DNA of 64,000 nucleotides from Patagioenas fasciata (taxonomy: Eukaryota > Chordata > Aves > Columbiformes > Columbidae), in NCBI RefSeq assembly GCF_037038585.1, contig NC_092521.1, positions 49,448,898 through 49,512,897 of the forward strand. The letters run 5' to 3'. The notes beneath the pieces are model-generated. The model saw nothing but the letters and a program-made list of their open reading frames with translations, was not told where the DNA came from and did no database searches. The stretch's first letter is position 1, and the number at the start of each line of letters is the position of its first letter. A program made the translations under genes and the position numbers. Of the stretch, positions 1 to 14,295 are shown piece by piece.

Positions 1-2614
1 GATGCAGTCATTCACTCCAGAATCACATCCCTGGGTAAAAGGAAACATCTTTCAGGACTCCAAATAACCCAGAAAGATGAACTGTATTCCTGAGTCAGCA
101 GAGAGCCTGAGACAGTGGTCCTGAGGACATGGACTCCCTCAAACTATCTCAAGTCCATCACTGAAGCCTCGTAAGTTTCCTGTCAGTATCGTGATTATCC
201 CATGTCCTCTCAGGGAAAAGCCCAGTCAAGGAAGTCGATGGCTCTGCTGGGGAGCAACTCTGAGCAGCCTGGGAGGGTTTCCAAACTGCATGCTCAAGCA
301 GAGAAGAAAAACAGATCTGGTCATTTTTAAGAGACTGTATATGCAAAACATGCATGTTTGCTACAAAGAAACTGTTGCCATGACGTTATATTCTTCTGTC
401 TCAAAGTGATTTGGAGGCACCCTGATTTTTCTCAGTTCTTCCCTTACTACTTCAGTTCCTCCCCAGCCAAAGCTGAGTTCAAAGATCACCCAATTAGTAA
501 AAGGAAATAGAAGAAAAAATATTTCCATCCTATTCCCCTACATGGTCAAGACAATTTAATATCAGACAAACTTTCAAAAGGCTTTACTGCACAAGAAAAG
601 TATTTAGGCTCACTACCAAGAAAGAACCATTCAAGGTGAATGCAAGTAGATAGTCTCACACATAACCATACGGAAAACAATTTAAAGCTGGGTCAAGCTG
701 CCTGTGAAAAGGCAAACCTCCTCAAGCAACAATATCTTTATTCTTTTCCAGCATACCATCTCAGTGGCTGCAGAAAGCATGATTCTGGTTTTCTTTATGG
801 TGAATATTATAAGATGCTTCTCCCTTCTTACTGTCTTCCGCAGTGCTTTTCTGCTAGTTCTGACGAATTAACATCCAGCTGGTCAGGTTGCTACTTTTGG
901 GGTGGGAAGACCAATACTACCTTGTCAGTGCTGCTCCCTAAGTGTCAGCAAATCTGTGGTTTATCACACCATCATTTAAGTGGTGAGATTCTGTAACAAT
1001 GCATGGCACACATTTTGCAATTTACTTCTCCACTAGTTCAATTTATTTCCTTTTTCTTTTGTGTTAGGAAAAGGCACTCTTCACATAATCTCCACCCTGA
1101 CCTGACAGGGAGCTGTAACTGCCTTTGAAGTCCTCTGCGGTTCTCTTTCAATAAAGTGAACAAGAGGTCACAGAATTATCATCGCACATCATTAGTATGT
1201 TTTATACTTACATATTTATGCTGCTTGATAATGTCATCCCTTATATCATAAAAAATTCTCATCTAATCCCAGGAGGTAAACAGCTTCCCGTAATGTCAGT
1301 TCACACTGCGATTTCTTCATCAGTACAAAATCGTGGGTTTATACAGAGGCTTTTTGGTTCAGCAAAAAACAGCTTCAGGTAACAGGAGGGCCAAGCTTCC
1401 TGATTATCCATACACTTATTGACCATACAGCATGTAACAACATGCTCTGAGTGGAAGTGCAGGTTGGATATTTTTCAGCACAGTGCAGCAGTTATTTTGT
1501 GCAAACACAGCAAGCTTCTGGTTTACCATTCTCTGATGGAAGTATTCAGAGTGGCGGTACACTAGAGAGAGGGGAAATTAATTTAGATTTTCAATAGAAG
1601 TGGATATCAATTATATGTGCTTTTAAAAAAAGATCGTTCGAACCTCATGCTTGGAAAGGAAAGTGTAACAAGTCCTGATCAGGTTTTTTTGCAAGGTAGC
1701 ATCATACGTGACACTTAAGGGTTTAAAGATTTAAATTCAGCTGACCTATCTCTGCATAAACAAAGGGGCTATAAACAGGGCTATAAAAATAACTTCTTAG
1801 ATTCAGTTTTGTCAGATTTTCTTAGCTATATTGGAGGTGTTTGGTTGTATTGTACTAGTTTCAGTTTTTAAGGGAAGCTGGCTGCAATCATGCATTCACT
1901 GAGGATACGTGGATACTACTGACAGCACAACTTCATTCCCAGGGCAAATTCCTCCCTGGAATTCACATCAAATATTGCTCACGGTGCCTTGGTGCTATGT
2001 CCTCATTGCTGCTGCGTACAGGAGAGCCCTCTAAATTGGTACTGTACACCTCAAAGAGAAACGGGCCAATTACACAATTGCCCCAGTTATCGAGGGTTCA
2101 CAGTGATATACGTTGTGGGTAGACAATCACTTTTACATCAAGCATTGCAAATATAGGCACAGCACAACATTTTAGATATGATTTTTAGAACCATGTTCAG
2201 TAAAATAATATGAGAAACTACAATGAAGAAAAAAGAAAAAAAATTTTGAACAAGAGCTTTCAGTGCAGCCCTGCCTACACAAGTGCTTGCAATGACACCA
2301 GGTGTAACACTGAACTGAATTAGGTTTTTTTTAGCCAAGAGTACAGTAAGATTTACTGTATTATGTAAAAATGCTTAGTTTTGCCTTAATTTTTTATTTG
2401 TACAGTGACCAAAATGTACTGTGATAGACCTTGGCACAGTGACAGGCACAATACAGGAACATGTAAATGCATGGGGAGGCATATTCAAATGTCACATCAT
2501 GAAGCTTAAGACAGTCTCAGGTGCTTACAACATTGTTTAAGTTCAAAGGAGTGATGATCACTTCGGGGCAGCCAAACTTTGTTCTCTTTACAGAGAGCAA
2601 ATAGATTGTCCCAG
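1..2614. other. Unique AT-rich DNA, no gene recognised
   Basis: Stops are frequent in all six frames. The longest open frame (640-996, plus, 118 codons) has no recognisable domain, and its composition looks like translated noncoding DNA. A GTAAGT at 171-176 resembles a splice donor, but no coding stretch or good acceptor accompanies it. I see no interspersed repeat that I can name. Small exons or enhancers cannot be excluded. Confidence 0.55.
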
Positions 2615-2714
2615 GTTTTGTTGTTGTTGTTTTTGTTTGTTCGTGGGTTTTTTGTTTGTTTGTTTGTTTGTTCTTGTTTTGTATTTTGTTTGTTTGGTTA
2701 GTTGGTTTTGTTTT
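2615..2714. repeat. (GTTT)n / (GTT)n low-complexity tract
   Basis: About 100 bases consist almost only of G and T on the plus strand: GTT triplets, then GTTT tetramers with five clean tandem units near 2655-2672, then degraded GTTT and GGTT. It explains the Thr/Lys/Gln/Asn-rich minus-strand frame and the Phe/Val/Leu-rich plus-strand frame across it, so neither should be read as a protein. Confidence 0.9.
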
Positions 2715-5700
2715 CAACTTACGGACCACAGCAGAGAGCCTGAATATGGTCCAATGCCTCTTCTCCAAGAAAACTGCAAACTAATGCAAGATGACATGCA
2801 ACATTACAGCGGCAAAGAGTGATAATGAGTAGGTGGGTGAAATAACAGAGGAAACATTTTTGTTCCCAGAGCCAACAGCACTTTCCAGAAGACCAAGGCT
2901 TCCTTGTGCAGGATTCAAGGAGGTAGAGTTCAGCCAGTGTTATGATCTAGGAACCATCTCAGATTTCAGGGTTCCTAGAGTTGATGCAAAAAGCTATTCT
3001 GGAATGATGTCTGGCAAACCTGTTTCAATCAAAACATAACTTGAGATGATAAAAATTTCACCAGCATTTAGATTTCTGTTGGGGCACAGAGAAAATAGAG
3101 AATTATAGCAACCACATGAATGTTTGGTTCAGTCTTTCCCAATGAAATGCTTTTAATGAAAAAATGCATTGTGTTACCCATCTGCAATTAATATTACAAT
3201 AACTTTTGTTCTGATTTGTCTATTTGAAAGCAATCACCTTCATTTGAAAGCAATTTCGAAACTAGAAGGTTGTTCTGAGATGTAGAAAAATCAAATATCA
3301 GAAATTTACAATCTTCAGGAAAAATATTTATTCTTTTCACAGTTCATTCTTTCTTCCAGTATAACCCATATGCTTGGCCTTTGTAACATAAAAACACTAA
3401 ACAATATGAACAATATGAATCTTTGTTTAAAAAAAAAAAGTAACAATCTGTTGAAACAAAATTCCTCATTTACGGTTCTTTGGGAGAAGAGGAGAGAGAC
3501 TGAATCTTGTTTGACAGAGATTGCTCACTTTGTTTACTGCACTACTGGGAGGTACTATATTGACATACTCAGCTGATGAGGGTAGAACAAGAAAGTTAGT
3601 AAAGAAAGTAGCAGAGAATGGAGGAAATTGTAAGAACAAGCAGCTAGAGTTAGTTTCGAGACCAAAGGGATGTGAATAGAAGGATAACATACCTGGGAGT
3701 ATGGCCAAAGAGATTTTAGAAGTAGTACCAGGGAAATATTAGAGAAAACCTTTGCAGATATCCAGATGATCAAACCTAAGGAGGTGAGAATAATCTTAGC
3801 ATGACATACTTAAACCATGTGCAAGCAATACAGCCTCCCTGAGCTAACACTGAGAACACAGTTTGGCACAATATATACATCTCAGTATGAGAATGCTGCA
3901 AACCACTTTGCTCTCTGGCTGTCAGAACCATAATGACAGCAGGAGCTGTTTGGGGTCTTGCAGCTCCTCTGCCAACTAAGGACGAGCTGCAGCCCCTGGT
4001 TCTGAAATGGGATGGGACAACCCCACATGAAGCCCCATACCCTGCCCTTCATCAGGTCAGAGCCTGTTTTTTGCACAGTGGACACATTGACATTTTGCAA
4101 GCAGTGTAACTGCAGTGTAGGTGTACCTCTGGTGTACTTGGGCAAGCTTCAGAGGGCAATTTTTTTGATGTGTGCAGAGAAACGTTTAGGTGTAGAGCAC
4201 TGTCCTTTCACCTCGTTTTCATTTTCACAGCCACTGAAACAGTCAGCCCCATCTGCAGAGCAACTTTCCTGAAATTAACAGAGCAAAGACCTTCCCAAAT
4301 AAAATAAGTCCCCTGTCAGTTGTTATGGTTCAGTACAGAAAACCAAAAATACTCATACTCACCATACTAAATGTACAAAATCAGAGGGATATTGGAATGA
4401 AGGTATACAGTGTAGACCATGCACACATTTTCTCATGCCTGCTTTATGTTGTCCACAGGGCAAGACCATTTGTTCCACATTATAGAGGCAGTAACTGCGC
4501 TTTTGAAAAAACACATCATCCTGTATCCCATATCCAATTGAAAATATGTGCTATACATGCCTATTGCCATTGACAATTTCTTCTAACAGCTGGCTGAGAT
4601 AGCCTTAGTGTCTTGATTATGAAGAGCTGAAGAGGAGAGTAGAAGTTTCTATCTGATTTGAGAGCATCTGGAAATGAAAAGTTATAAATAAGCCTTTAAG
4701 AGACTCTCTGTTCAGGCTATATGATCAGTGTCTGACCACCACGACCTTGTTTGGGTATTTTGTGCTGAGACTTGTTAGATAAATAGCTACAGTGTGTGTC
4801 ACAGAGTAAAATAAATAGTGGTGGGGAGGAAAGACTGAAGCTGGGAAGAGAAGGGGAAGCAAAGAGAAGGATTTTCTTCTTAACGAACCAGAAATCTGCA
4901 AGGATGCTTCTCTGGCCTAGCAAGAGCTATAAAGTTGAGGAGCTCCCATTTCAGGGACGTGATGTTGTCATGCCCAGCCTTTTACTCCACATGTTCACTG
5001 TAGCTTAGGGGCATGTCACACACTTGTGAGAACTTTTACCAGAGTGTTGATGCAATATTGTGTCAGTAACCAAGTGATTTGTTTTTCCTCTGGACATTGA
5101 TTGAAGAAATTCTTATTACATTTTATAGCTTGCTTGGCCTTGGTATGAGAGTCAAGGCATAAATTGGACCATAAATTGGCCTATGTCAGAATCTACATTG
5201 AAATGACATCAAATACATGTCATCATGCTGGTGTTTCAACTAACAGCAGGAACCTGACACTTCCTGTCAACTTGATCAAGTGCTAGACCCCCTCACATCT
5301 TTGCCATGTGGCACACTTTAACAGTTATAGTGAAGGCTGTGGAGGTATCTCCTGTAATGATACTGGAAAATGCTGCAGTAGGAAAATAAATCGTGTTTGT
5401 AGACAAAATTGATTTGCTTCGACTTATTGCAAAGTAACAATCTCCACTGTGAGTGTTGCAGGTATATGCATATAAATAAAAATTGACACAAAAAAAATAT
5501 ATAGATACACTGAGAGCAAAAAGAGCATACATAACTGAGATATATTTATCCCACAAGCAAAGCAAGACTTGATAATTCATGAGTGGCAAAGATGCAGTTG
5601 AGTTATGGAGATCTTTCCTCTGGAGTCAAATAAATATAGCATCTTGATTCAGCCCATTATATAGAGTGATTAATAGAACTGAATGCTTTCAAAAGGTTGG

Positions 5701-7370
5701 TTTTATTTTGAAACATTTAGAGGCTATATTCTGTTCTTAATTTAGAAACTATCAAAAATCCTCATAGTGATTTGGATTTAGAAAACTACATTTTGGTAAT
5801 AGTGATGGGGGGACACACGAATTTCTATTTACAACTCTGCAAAGAGAAATCAAACTGATTTTGATTAGAAACTGAAGTTTAACTAACTGTAACTTAGTGG
5901 CTCAATCTTCATCAGAAAGCTATAGCATAGTTTAGTGTGAGATAAAACGTACAGCACACTAAGAGACACCTTTTTGGCTAGCTGATTTTTAGATAAGCAG
6001 CTACATCACATTCAGGGTAAGTCGACATTTGACCATCACCTTCACCCCCACTGTGAGGACTGGCCAGTTCCCACACATTTCCCTCTGCATCTAGCAGTAT
6101 CTGAAGACCTAAATTCACCACCCACTACAAACACTGCAGGCAGGAACACGGCATCACCACAGCTGGAACATTTTACAACGTACTGTTGACACAACAGGCT
6201 TCTCCCTGATGACTTACATGGACTTTGCATACTGTCATCCATGGAGATCGACAGTGGCTAAATGTGGAGTACCAAGCAATGGAAGGTGGCCTGGTGTTAT
6301 TTTATGACTCTCTAAGTCAATATGTTCTTCTAGATTAGTTTCCAGCTATGACATACCATGTAATTGTCAGTACTATTAGCTACTTGCTTATAACAAAACT
6401 CTCAGTAATGTGTCCTAAACCATAAGACTTTCCCGTGGGCCGAAATCCAGCTACCTCACAAAATTGCCAAAACCTTAGTTTTTCTACTGCCAACACCAAC
6501 AATGCCCTGAGGTTCTTTTAGTATAAAACTGGTAACATACAGAAAACTGAAAATGTTGAGACAGCACTGAGGAGTAACTCTATTAACTCAAGAGAGTTGT
6601 ATGGCTGTCAAAAAGAGAAAAGAGCCAGACCTACAGAAATCCACATGGAAATAAAAACAGAGGGATAATGGCATGCACTGCAGAACTAGTTTCTATTCAC
6701 TTAGTTCATTAGAAAAGCTCATTTTTAATTGAAGTCTCTCAGAACATGGAAGAACATCCCAGAACTTCCCTCGCCTGAGAACTGGACTGTACCTATAGTT
6801 CTGAGAAAGGTGTGGTGAATGATATGCCACATACATGGCTGAAGTATACCACACAGTAAACTGCTGAAAGGGGAAATGTAACTGGATATTTATGCTCCTC
6901 GAAGTTGTGTGTGACACCTGAGGAGTGAGGGACTTGTTTGTCATCTCTTTGACGAGTCAGAAGGAATTCCAGAGCAGAGAAGCACCTTGAATCCACTGTA
7001 AATCCTCCGCCTTGTTATCATTCAGCAATCTGCAGGGTTGCAACAGAAGAGATGCTATCTTTGTTTTACTGTTTGCACAGCTGTGGGAATTATGTCCATG
7101 CCTACAAACCTGGCTCTATTTAAGGGTCTTCAGGGCTGCTATTCTGAAACCAAGCTAGAGCAGGACTGCCGAAACACAAAACATCCCCGGCAAAAAGGCT
7201 GAAGTGACTCCTGCAAACTGTTAATGAGAGCTTTTCGTAGAAATCTGCTCCTTGTGCCTCACTGATAACAGATCTGAAATCTTTGCTCTAAGATGGACAT
7301 CTTGAAAAACAACTTCACATTTTTGCACCTGGTTCCACTGCTGTTTTTCCCTCCTCTTCTTTCCTAAACA
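2715..7370. other. Unique AT-rich DNA, no gene recognised
   Basis: No open frame here exceeds 98 codons and none shows a domain, signal peptide with a plausible mature part, or similarity I recognise. Frames overlap on both strands without preference. A short direct repeat lies at 3222-3254. No CR1-type or SINE sequence was recognised. Confidence 0.5.
3222..3254. repeat. Short direct repeat, 13 bases twice
   Basis: The 13-mer ATTTGAAAGCAAT occurs at 3222-3234 and again at 3242-3254, a period of 20 bases. It could be a local tandem duplication or replication slippage. No function is implied. Confidence 0.8.
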
Positions 7371-7385
7371 TTTTTTTTTTTTTTT
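7371..7385. repeat. Poly(T) tract, 15 bases
   Basis: An uninterrupted run of T. No recognisable retroelement body abuts it on either side, so I do not call it a retroposon tail. Confidence 0.9.
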
Positions 7386-8599
7386 AATATGCATGTTGCT
7401 CTACAGGACTGATCTTTTGCTGCTTGAACAGAAATAGGGTTGTATAGGTAGAACTATCCAGTTGTTCCATCATCTCCCATTAGTCTTTTGCACCTATGAC
7501 AGAGAAATATATTGAAAACCTGTAATTCTGACAACTTTTCACTGAAAAATGGAAAAAGAGACAAACAAAATGTTGGCAGAACTTTTTCAAAGTTATAAAG
7601 TCCACTGTCCAAACCACCAAACAAAAGAATTGCCTCTACTTAATGTTTCCTTAAATTAACTATGACTTAGAAATGAGTAACCCAGGACAGAATTTAATCA
7701 CAAGATTCACTGCAAGAATGTCTCTGATTTTTATTCAAGACAGTGAGACTTAAGTACTTGCAGAAAACTGAGTAAAAGCTTGAGTATGTTCCTTTACTAA
7801 GGTTTTTAAATTTTCTCTAATGAGAATTCGTTCTAAGCCAGGAAGTCTGGGCAAAAAAATGAGAGGATTTTCTAAATCTGTGGCATCTGCAGCAAAGAGA
7901 AGTGTTACCATCAAGCTGACTCTGGCTCCCAAGTTCTGGTCCACGCTGCCTCAACCTACCTTAGAGCGGCCAGGAACCTTATGCTGAATGGACATCACCA
8001 TCTGGCCAAGTTACCTTTCCTTTGGGGCACTTTCTCATGTCCCATGTCTCCTACTGCAGTAGCCAATAGGCAATACTGCAAGTAGGAATTTTGACTGACC
8101 CACTGCAATTGTCCAAGGACCTTGGCTAATCCAGGTGATATTGCTCAGTCAACATCTGAACAGGCTTTTCAGTATGACCTGACTGTCATCATCATAGCAA
8201 AAGGCTTTTACATCAAACTATTGACACGAAGATCAATAAGGTATTGCAATGAACCTGATGATTTCACTGCAGGAATCAAATTTCTATTAAGAACTATTAA
8301 AATCATAAGGCTGCTAAATGGTCAGCAATTCACTTTGTAAAATTCCGTATTGACTTCTTTGTAAATCTGTTAAGCTTTAACATTGTAAAACAAAATTTGC
8401 CATGGTAGCTGCCTGCACAAATGAACTTTTAGGGGCAACTTTAATCTTGAAGAATTTAGCTTATGCAAAATACACATTTCAACTGACAGACATTTTAGTT
8501 TTAATATAGTGTCCCCATACTGTGAGGAGAAGACCTAAAATTTGCTGGAAGGGTCATATCCAGGGAAGGGGAGAGCTAGTGTGGAAAAAATTTGCCTGG

Positions 8600-9088
8600 T
8601 CAGGTAATTGAAAACTGTCTCATGTGCATGCATCCACCTGTGGTAGCAGAAATAAGGTTGGACAGGCTCCCATCTCCTATTTTTTTACTTCCCCGTTTTA
8701 CAAGTTTAATAACACACTTTAAATACAATTTTTGGCATAACATACATCTTTTCACTGATCTTGGTGATTGTTCAAAGAGAGAGTCAGCGCTCAGAGAACT
8801 TCCCGTTGCCTTTCCTTTAACAGAATCCCATTGCATGGGTTGCCTTTTTGGAAAGCAGAGGTCATGCTGGGGGTGCTTATATGCCTGAAACCCAGAGTAA
8901 TATGCAATCATGACAATGACATCAGCCAGTAAGCTCAGTGATGACTTGCATTCAAGAACAGCTTTTCCCAGTCTGGACTGAGATCCTTCAGAAACTGAAA
9001 TGCACATAAAATTGTTCCCAAGATCTGCAGGATACAATAAGTTCAGTAGGATGTGTGTTCTGGTAGATATGTTAATGATCCCAGGCAA
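8600..9088 (-). other. 162-codon open frame, probably not a gene
   Basis: This is one of the two longest open frames in the window. It runs from ATG at 9088 to a stop at 8600 on the minus strand. The predicted protein has no clear domain. Its C-terminal third is moderately basic with several cysteines (around KRCMLCQKLYLKC), but the spacing fits no zinc-finger family I know. A 98-codon plus-strand frame covers the same bases. I see no promoter, codon bias or splice signals that would support expression. It could be a fossil repeat or simple chance in 64 kb. Confidence 0.2.
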
Positions 9089-12000
9089 TATAGCAATGAA
9101 TTCTACCAGTTAGGTTGGGCTTTAAATGCAGCAATGAGTTTAGCATTCACTGTTAAATCCCACCTGACTTCTTCAAGGACTTCTCCACCAGAACTGTGGT
9201 TCTAGGGCCAGTGTCACAGTTGCTCCTCCTCTGTGGGTGCTCCCAGTGGCAGTCTGCTACCCAAGCCCTCTGCAGGCAGCAGGTCTTCAGCAAATGCCAT
9301 TGGGACACTGATTTCTACAGCTCCTTTTCCAGAGCATTCACTAATGCCACCATCATCCAGCCTGCATGGTTCCCAAGATACACCACAATTCTTTTCATTC
9401 AGTGGAGCACAGATGAGTTTGTTGTCCATATGAACGCTTGTGTCCAAATGAGAAGTGTTATCCTTTTTCTTTTTTCTTTAATCACACACAGTATCTGCCT
9501 GGTAGACCCCTCATACACATGTACAGCACTCAGGTCTTACAAATACAATATCCTTGGTAATCCACGCTGGATGAATCAAAGAAGAGTTTGAGTGAAACTC
9601 ACAGACCCAAAGACATTTGAACCAAAGGATGAAAGGAAATACATAAAGCCTAATATTGCCTACAGGGACCTCAGAGCAGTAATCAGTCTTATATATCATA
9701 TACTCTGTAATTTTGGGACATAAAGCAAAGACTTCAGAATGGTACCTGGACCTTTACTGTGAGTATCCTCACATTTGTCAGTTTAAGGCTGGAACCAGTG
9801 CATTAGCTGACAGGATTGTGTGTGTGTGGTTTAATACGCATTTAATATAGCTCCTGGGAAAGCTAATGGAGTTGCCTTGGGGAGCCAAGCAACCTCCCAG
9901 TGCGCTCTGCATAAATCTTCTTTAGCTGCAGGTGAACAAAAAGTTATGTTAAGTGCAAAAGTGAAGGTAACAGCTGCTGAATCCCTCTTGCTGGCCTATG
10001 GAGAATTGGTACTGCATGTTACCAGCTGATTGGTGATTTCTTAACCTCTTCGAACCTGTAAAAATAAGAGGAAGAATTGCAGCTTTGAGGGAAGAATTCC
10101 TCTCCTAGTAGAACTTTCTCTTATTCACCAAGGACAGTAGGTTAAAAAAATAATTTGGAAAGAAATTCAGCCAGAAAATGTCCAGGACACCACAAATACA
10201 GTTTTATAAGACTCTTTCTTCTTACTTTCCTTTTTTTTTCCTTGAAGAAGATAACTTGGTTTTATACTTTACTGTCTTATTAACCGAATGCATTTTGGAA
10301 GTCTGCCACTGTTAACAGTATCAGAAGGATTTAGGGCTGCTGAAATACACTTGAAGATTTAATTCTGCTGACTTCAGCTCTGATCCGAAGTAAAAACTGT
10401 AACCATAGATTAAATGTTTAGCGCCAGATATTGCAATTGCTGCTTCTTGTCGTAAATCGTTGTGTCTATTGCTATTTCAGACAGCTCTCTGCGGGCCCTT
10501 GGCAGTGGATGCAGCACAATACTTGTGTTGTATAAGGTTCTTCACCAGGGGCCAATTCTTGAAGTCCTCTCTCCATCCTTCCTCATAAAACTCCCAGTTG
10601 TCTGAGTGAGAACCTTGAGACAAACCGGTGCAAGGCTGCCCTGTGGACATAATTTCCCGCAAGACTGTGAAAAGCAGAATGACTGCCTGCTTTTTGTAAT
10701 GCCTGATCTTTGGTTTTCAAAAAGAGTATTCCTAGGGTAGGAGGGAAAGGGCCTCTCCAGACTTTATTAATCTCTTAGGAGAGGCAGCTAATAAAAGCAA
10801 ATAATCAATACAAAATTAGATTGTCATGATGAAAATTACCTAATGTGGTCATTCATACACTAGAATATCTGGTTAAAAGTTTAAGGGCTACCTCCCTCTC
10901 TTAGTTCTAATTTTATAGGTCTCTGTAGACTCCTTTTTCGGACTTCAGCAGCCATTGACATTTTAATCTTTTTAATGCGGTCATCTGATTTACATGTGGG
11001 GTTTGCTTTTTCATAGTGAGTAGTTCTCCACTCACTGCTTATCGCACTCAAATAAAGTTATAATAAAAATACATTTCAATAGTCCCTGGTCCAAAACTGG
11101 TGCCTGTCTTCCTTGACCTTGAGTAGATTTATTGCATTGTAAATCTCAGCACACAAGTTTAAATTTTTTTTCTATTAAAATTTTAATGTCAAGGGTATAA
11201 GCCAAAATATTTTCAAGACATCTCATAGTACCAATCATACTGACATATGAAAAGATGCTGGCACCAAAGAAAGCCAAGGCTAAGATGGCACACACTGGAA
11301 GAAAAAATAAAAAACTTTGGTGTTCCCACCCCAGTACGATGGCCACATATAGAGATTGGGATGAAAGGCACTGAGGTATAAACCTTTGCCTGCACTCCTA
11401 GGTGATGACCTGATATTGAAATATTTACGCCTTTAGGAAGAGGCAAAAACCAAAAGAGGAAGAGAAAATTTAGGCCAGAATGTTGAGGGGAAGGTCAGTA
11501 GAACTACTCTAGCCCAGGTAATCCATAAATCAAGTAAAAATCATTCACTCATCTAGCTGGATATCTGTCCTTCACTTACAATCTCTGGGACTGGAAAATC
11601 TGTCTTAGGCTCTGTCCTGACAGTTGGGGAGGAGCAACTCAGAATCTGGCAAATTTGATTTAAAGAAATATTTTTAATTTGAGCTGTTGGAGCTTTGGCT
11701 TGACAACATAGTGATGACCTGCTGCTGGATTGTCTGTTCTTCCTGCACATGCTCACGTTCAGTTAGGTGTTTCAAGTCATTGCTTGTAGCCTTCTCATAC
11801 TTCAACTGCTGGGTTTTTAGCATTATGTAAGACCCATATAGAATAAAAGCATCAGACTTGTTTTGTATGTCCATGCTGGTCCCAAAACGTGAAGATAAAA
11901 GAAACTGCACAGTGATGCACTCAGCACAGCTCCAGTGCAGGAGGCAATTGCTTCCTTTGTTCCTTTCCCATGTGAGCAAACTAGTCTTTTATTAATTCTC

Positions 12001-12309
12001 TACCCTATCCCCATTTAGTCTTGCAGAGAGTGCCAGAGAGAAGCTGGGAATATAATGCTTTCCTCCCTTTTTTGCTACAGGTCATATAAAATGGATATTG
12101 CATTCAGTGCAAATGGGGCGACGTTGTCATTCATCAGTTCCCCAAATTGGCTGCTTGGCAGACAGAATTATTTAAGTAAAACTGAAGTAATTTTCAAAAT
12201 TGAAACTTAAGCTGTTTAGTGACATAAGCCAAGAGCAGTTTTTCTTGGACCCCCAACACTTCCTTGGCTCACGCTTGCAGTTCAGCTATTTTCATTCCCG
12301 TCAATTAGT

Positions 12310-12734
12310 TCAATCTCCATGGATGTGAGGAAGGGCGAGTGCAGCGTGATTTCTTTGCTGCAATTTCACGTATACATATGGAGCATCTGTTACTCCAGGA
12401 GTCTTGCCGTCACTTCCATTACATGGAGGGTATTGATAGTGATAGGAACTCAGGACCTGATGGGCCATTTTCTTCTGAGCTTCACACAGAAGTGCTTTGG
12501 CAGGAAGCCTTGTGTCAGGGAATACCCCTCCAAACAAAGCAAACATGCTGTGGTAAAGCCCTGCAAGGGGGCACAGAGAAAACAAAACATGTAGGAGCTT
12601 GCTCCCTTCCTCCCCTGCTCCACTCCTCCTGGGTTTTGGGATGTTTGACATCTTCAATGCTAAAGCAAATAACACTGACACAGGGTTTCTCAAAACCAAG
12701 CGTGGGGTACTTGGGCTGGTCCACGGGAAAATAA
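12310..12734. other. Segment open in several frames on both strands
   Basis: Between 12310 and 12734 there are long open frames in two minus-strand frames (129 and 69 codons) and two plus-strand frames (91 and 131 codons). Such a general lack of stops reflects local base composition, or an old repeat, rather than one coding strand. None of the four products is recognisable. A CTCF-like match lies inside at 12561. Confidence 0.35.
12561..12574 (+). promoter_or_regulatory. Weak CTCF-like motif
   Basis: CTGCAAGGGGGCAC matches 11 of 14 positions of the CTCF core CCASYAGRKGGCRS, by my hand alignment. The GGGGGC core is intact but the YAG part is off. It is weaker than the site at 16294. Binding is not shown. 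Confidence 0.25.
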
Positions 12735-14295
12735 AAGGCTTGAGGAAGGCGCTTTGCCTTTAACAGCCTCTCGCTATCAGACCACTCTTTCTTTGGGGGG
12801 ATAAGAGAGCTATAAAAGGTTTTTCTTCAGTATTTCTTTCAAGACAGCATGTATTCCACTTGTATTGATGTGCCAGAGGCTATCATTACCAACAGCTCAG
12901 GTAAACATCTTCAGACAATTATTAACCTGTGATAGAAAGATAACGTTTTCTCCCCTTCTTGGTACCTTTTATTTATCCTTAATACTTTCCAGGGAAATAT
13001 CTGAGAGCTCTTGTTTTTCATCTTATAATTTGGTCAGGAGGATAGGTTAAGAGTCTAAGATTGCTGCCCCAAATCCCAGCACTTGGTTAAGTATGATTTA
13101 AGTGGCAATTAAAATGTTATGCTAGGCTTCAGTACACGATGAGTTTGTCTCTCATTTAGCACACCCACCCATTGCCTAATTTCAGAACGGACCTGATGGA
13201 TGGTTTCAAGGACCATTCAAGAAATATTTGACAGGTACCTGCTCTCTATCATAGATTGCCACTGGTTTAATAACCACTACATTTCCAGCTTGTTTGGGTA
13301 CTTCAGTCTCTTAAACAACCTTCTTTCTAGAGAAATGCAGACCATACTTGTACATCGACAGGCTACCTGCAGTCTTCAGGAACTCTCAAATGATCAGAAA
13401 ATGCCACTGGTGCAAGCAGAAAACCTGTGCTTTCTTCCAAAACTGCATATCTGAACAGGACGTGGATGAAATGAACATTGAAATAATTCCGCCAGGGCAC
13501 CTCAGGAACCCAGGGCTTGCCATCTTCAGGGGGAAATTGGCAACTTCTGCTCTGGCGCACAATGAAAAGGAGAAGATCTGATGTTTCTTATAAAAAAATG
13601 TTTCACAAATTAACTTAACTGAAATGCACCATTCTGATTTGAGTTATTTTGTTTGAGAAAATTTTTCAAATGGAGGAAAAAGTGTCTTGACCAAAGAATA
13701 ATAATAAAAAAGGAACATGCCATTAAAAAAAGGTTTAATGGAATAATTCAGTTACTCTTTCCAAGCAACATTTCACTAAAATCAACACACTGCTGAAGTG
13801 TTTGCTTTTTATCAACTGACATTTTTCCTTATAAAAATTTCCAGCCAAAACTTTTCTACTCATGTATCAGTTTTGCAGTAGGAATATTTGGAACTGTGGT
13901 TTGAATTTATGTGAAATGCTTTTAGTCTGACTCTTCAACCCACTTAAATCGAGGCAGACTCTTGTATAATTTGAAACATTCCACAGTGTTTATCTCTGGT
14001 TTGGTGAAATGCATTAGAAGGATAGTTTTAAATCATTGCTTCAAGAGTTACGTTGCTCCTATAAATTCCTGTGTTTTCTCAAAATAGGTTAGTTGCTTCT
14101 TGTCACCTCCCACATAATATTAAATTACGTGAAGCTAGTTATGTATGAAAAATGTGGGGTTTGCTTTTGCCTTGGGGTTTTAAAGAAGTTCGTATAGTGA
14201 AGTGCAGAAAATACAGAAGAGCTGTAGCCTTCACCAATATCATTTTTCTCAGCAGATTCCCTAACCTTGGACTCTGCATACAAAGTCACTAAAGT

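Larger units (their letters stand above)
7386..14295. other. Unique DNA with two longer but unsupported open frames
   Basis: This stretch holds the two long open frames described separately (8600-9088 and 12310-12734). Otherwise the frames are short and contradictory. The (TG)n at about 9821-9828 is minor. No interspersed repeat was recognised with confidence. Confidence 0.5.

Noticed and set aside
2517-2768. Minus-strand frame rich in Thr, Lys, Gln and Asn
   Set aside because: It is the translation of the (GTTT)n tract.
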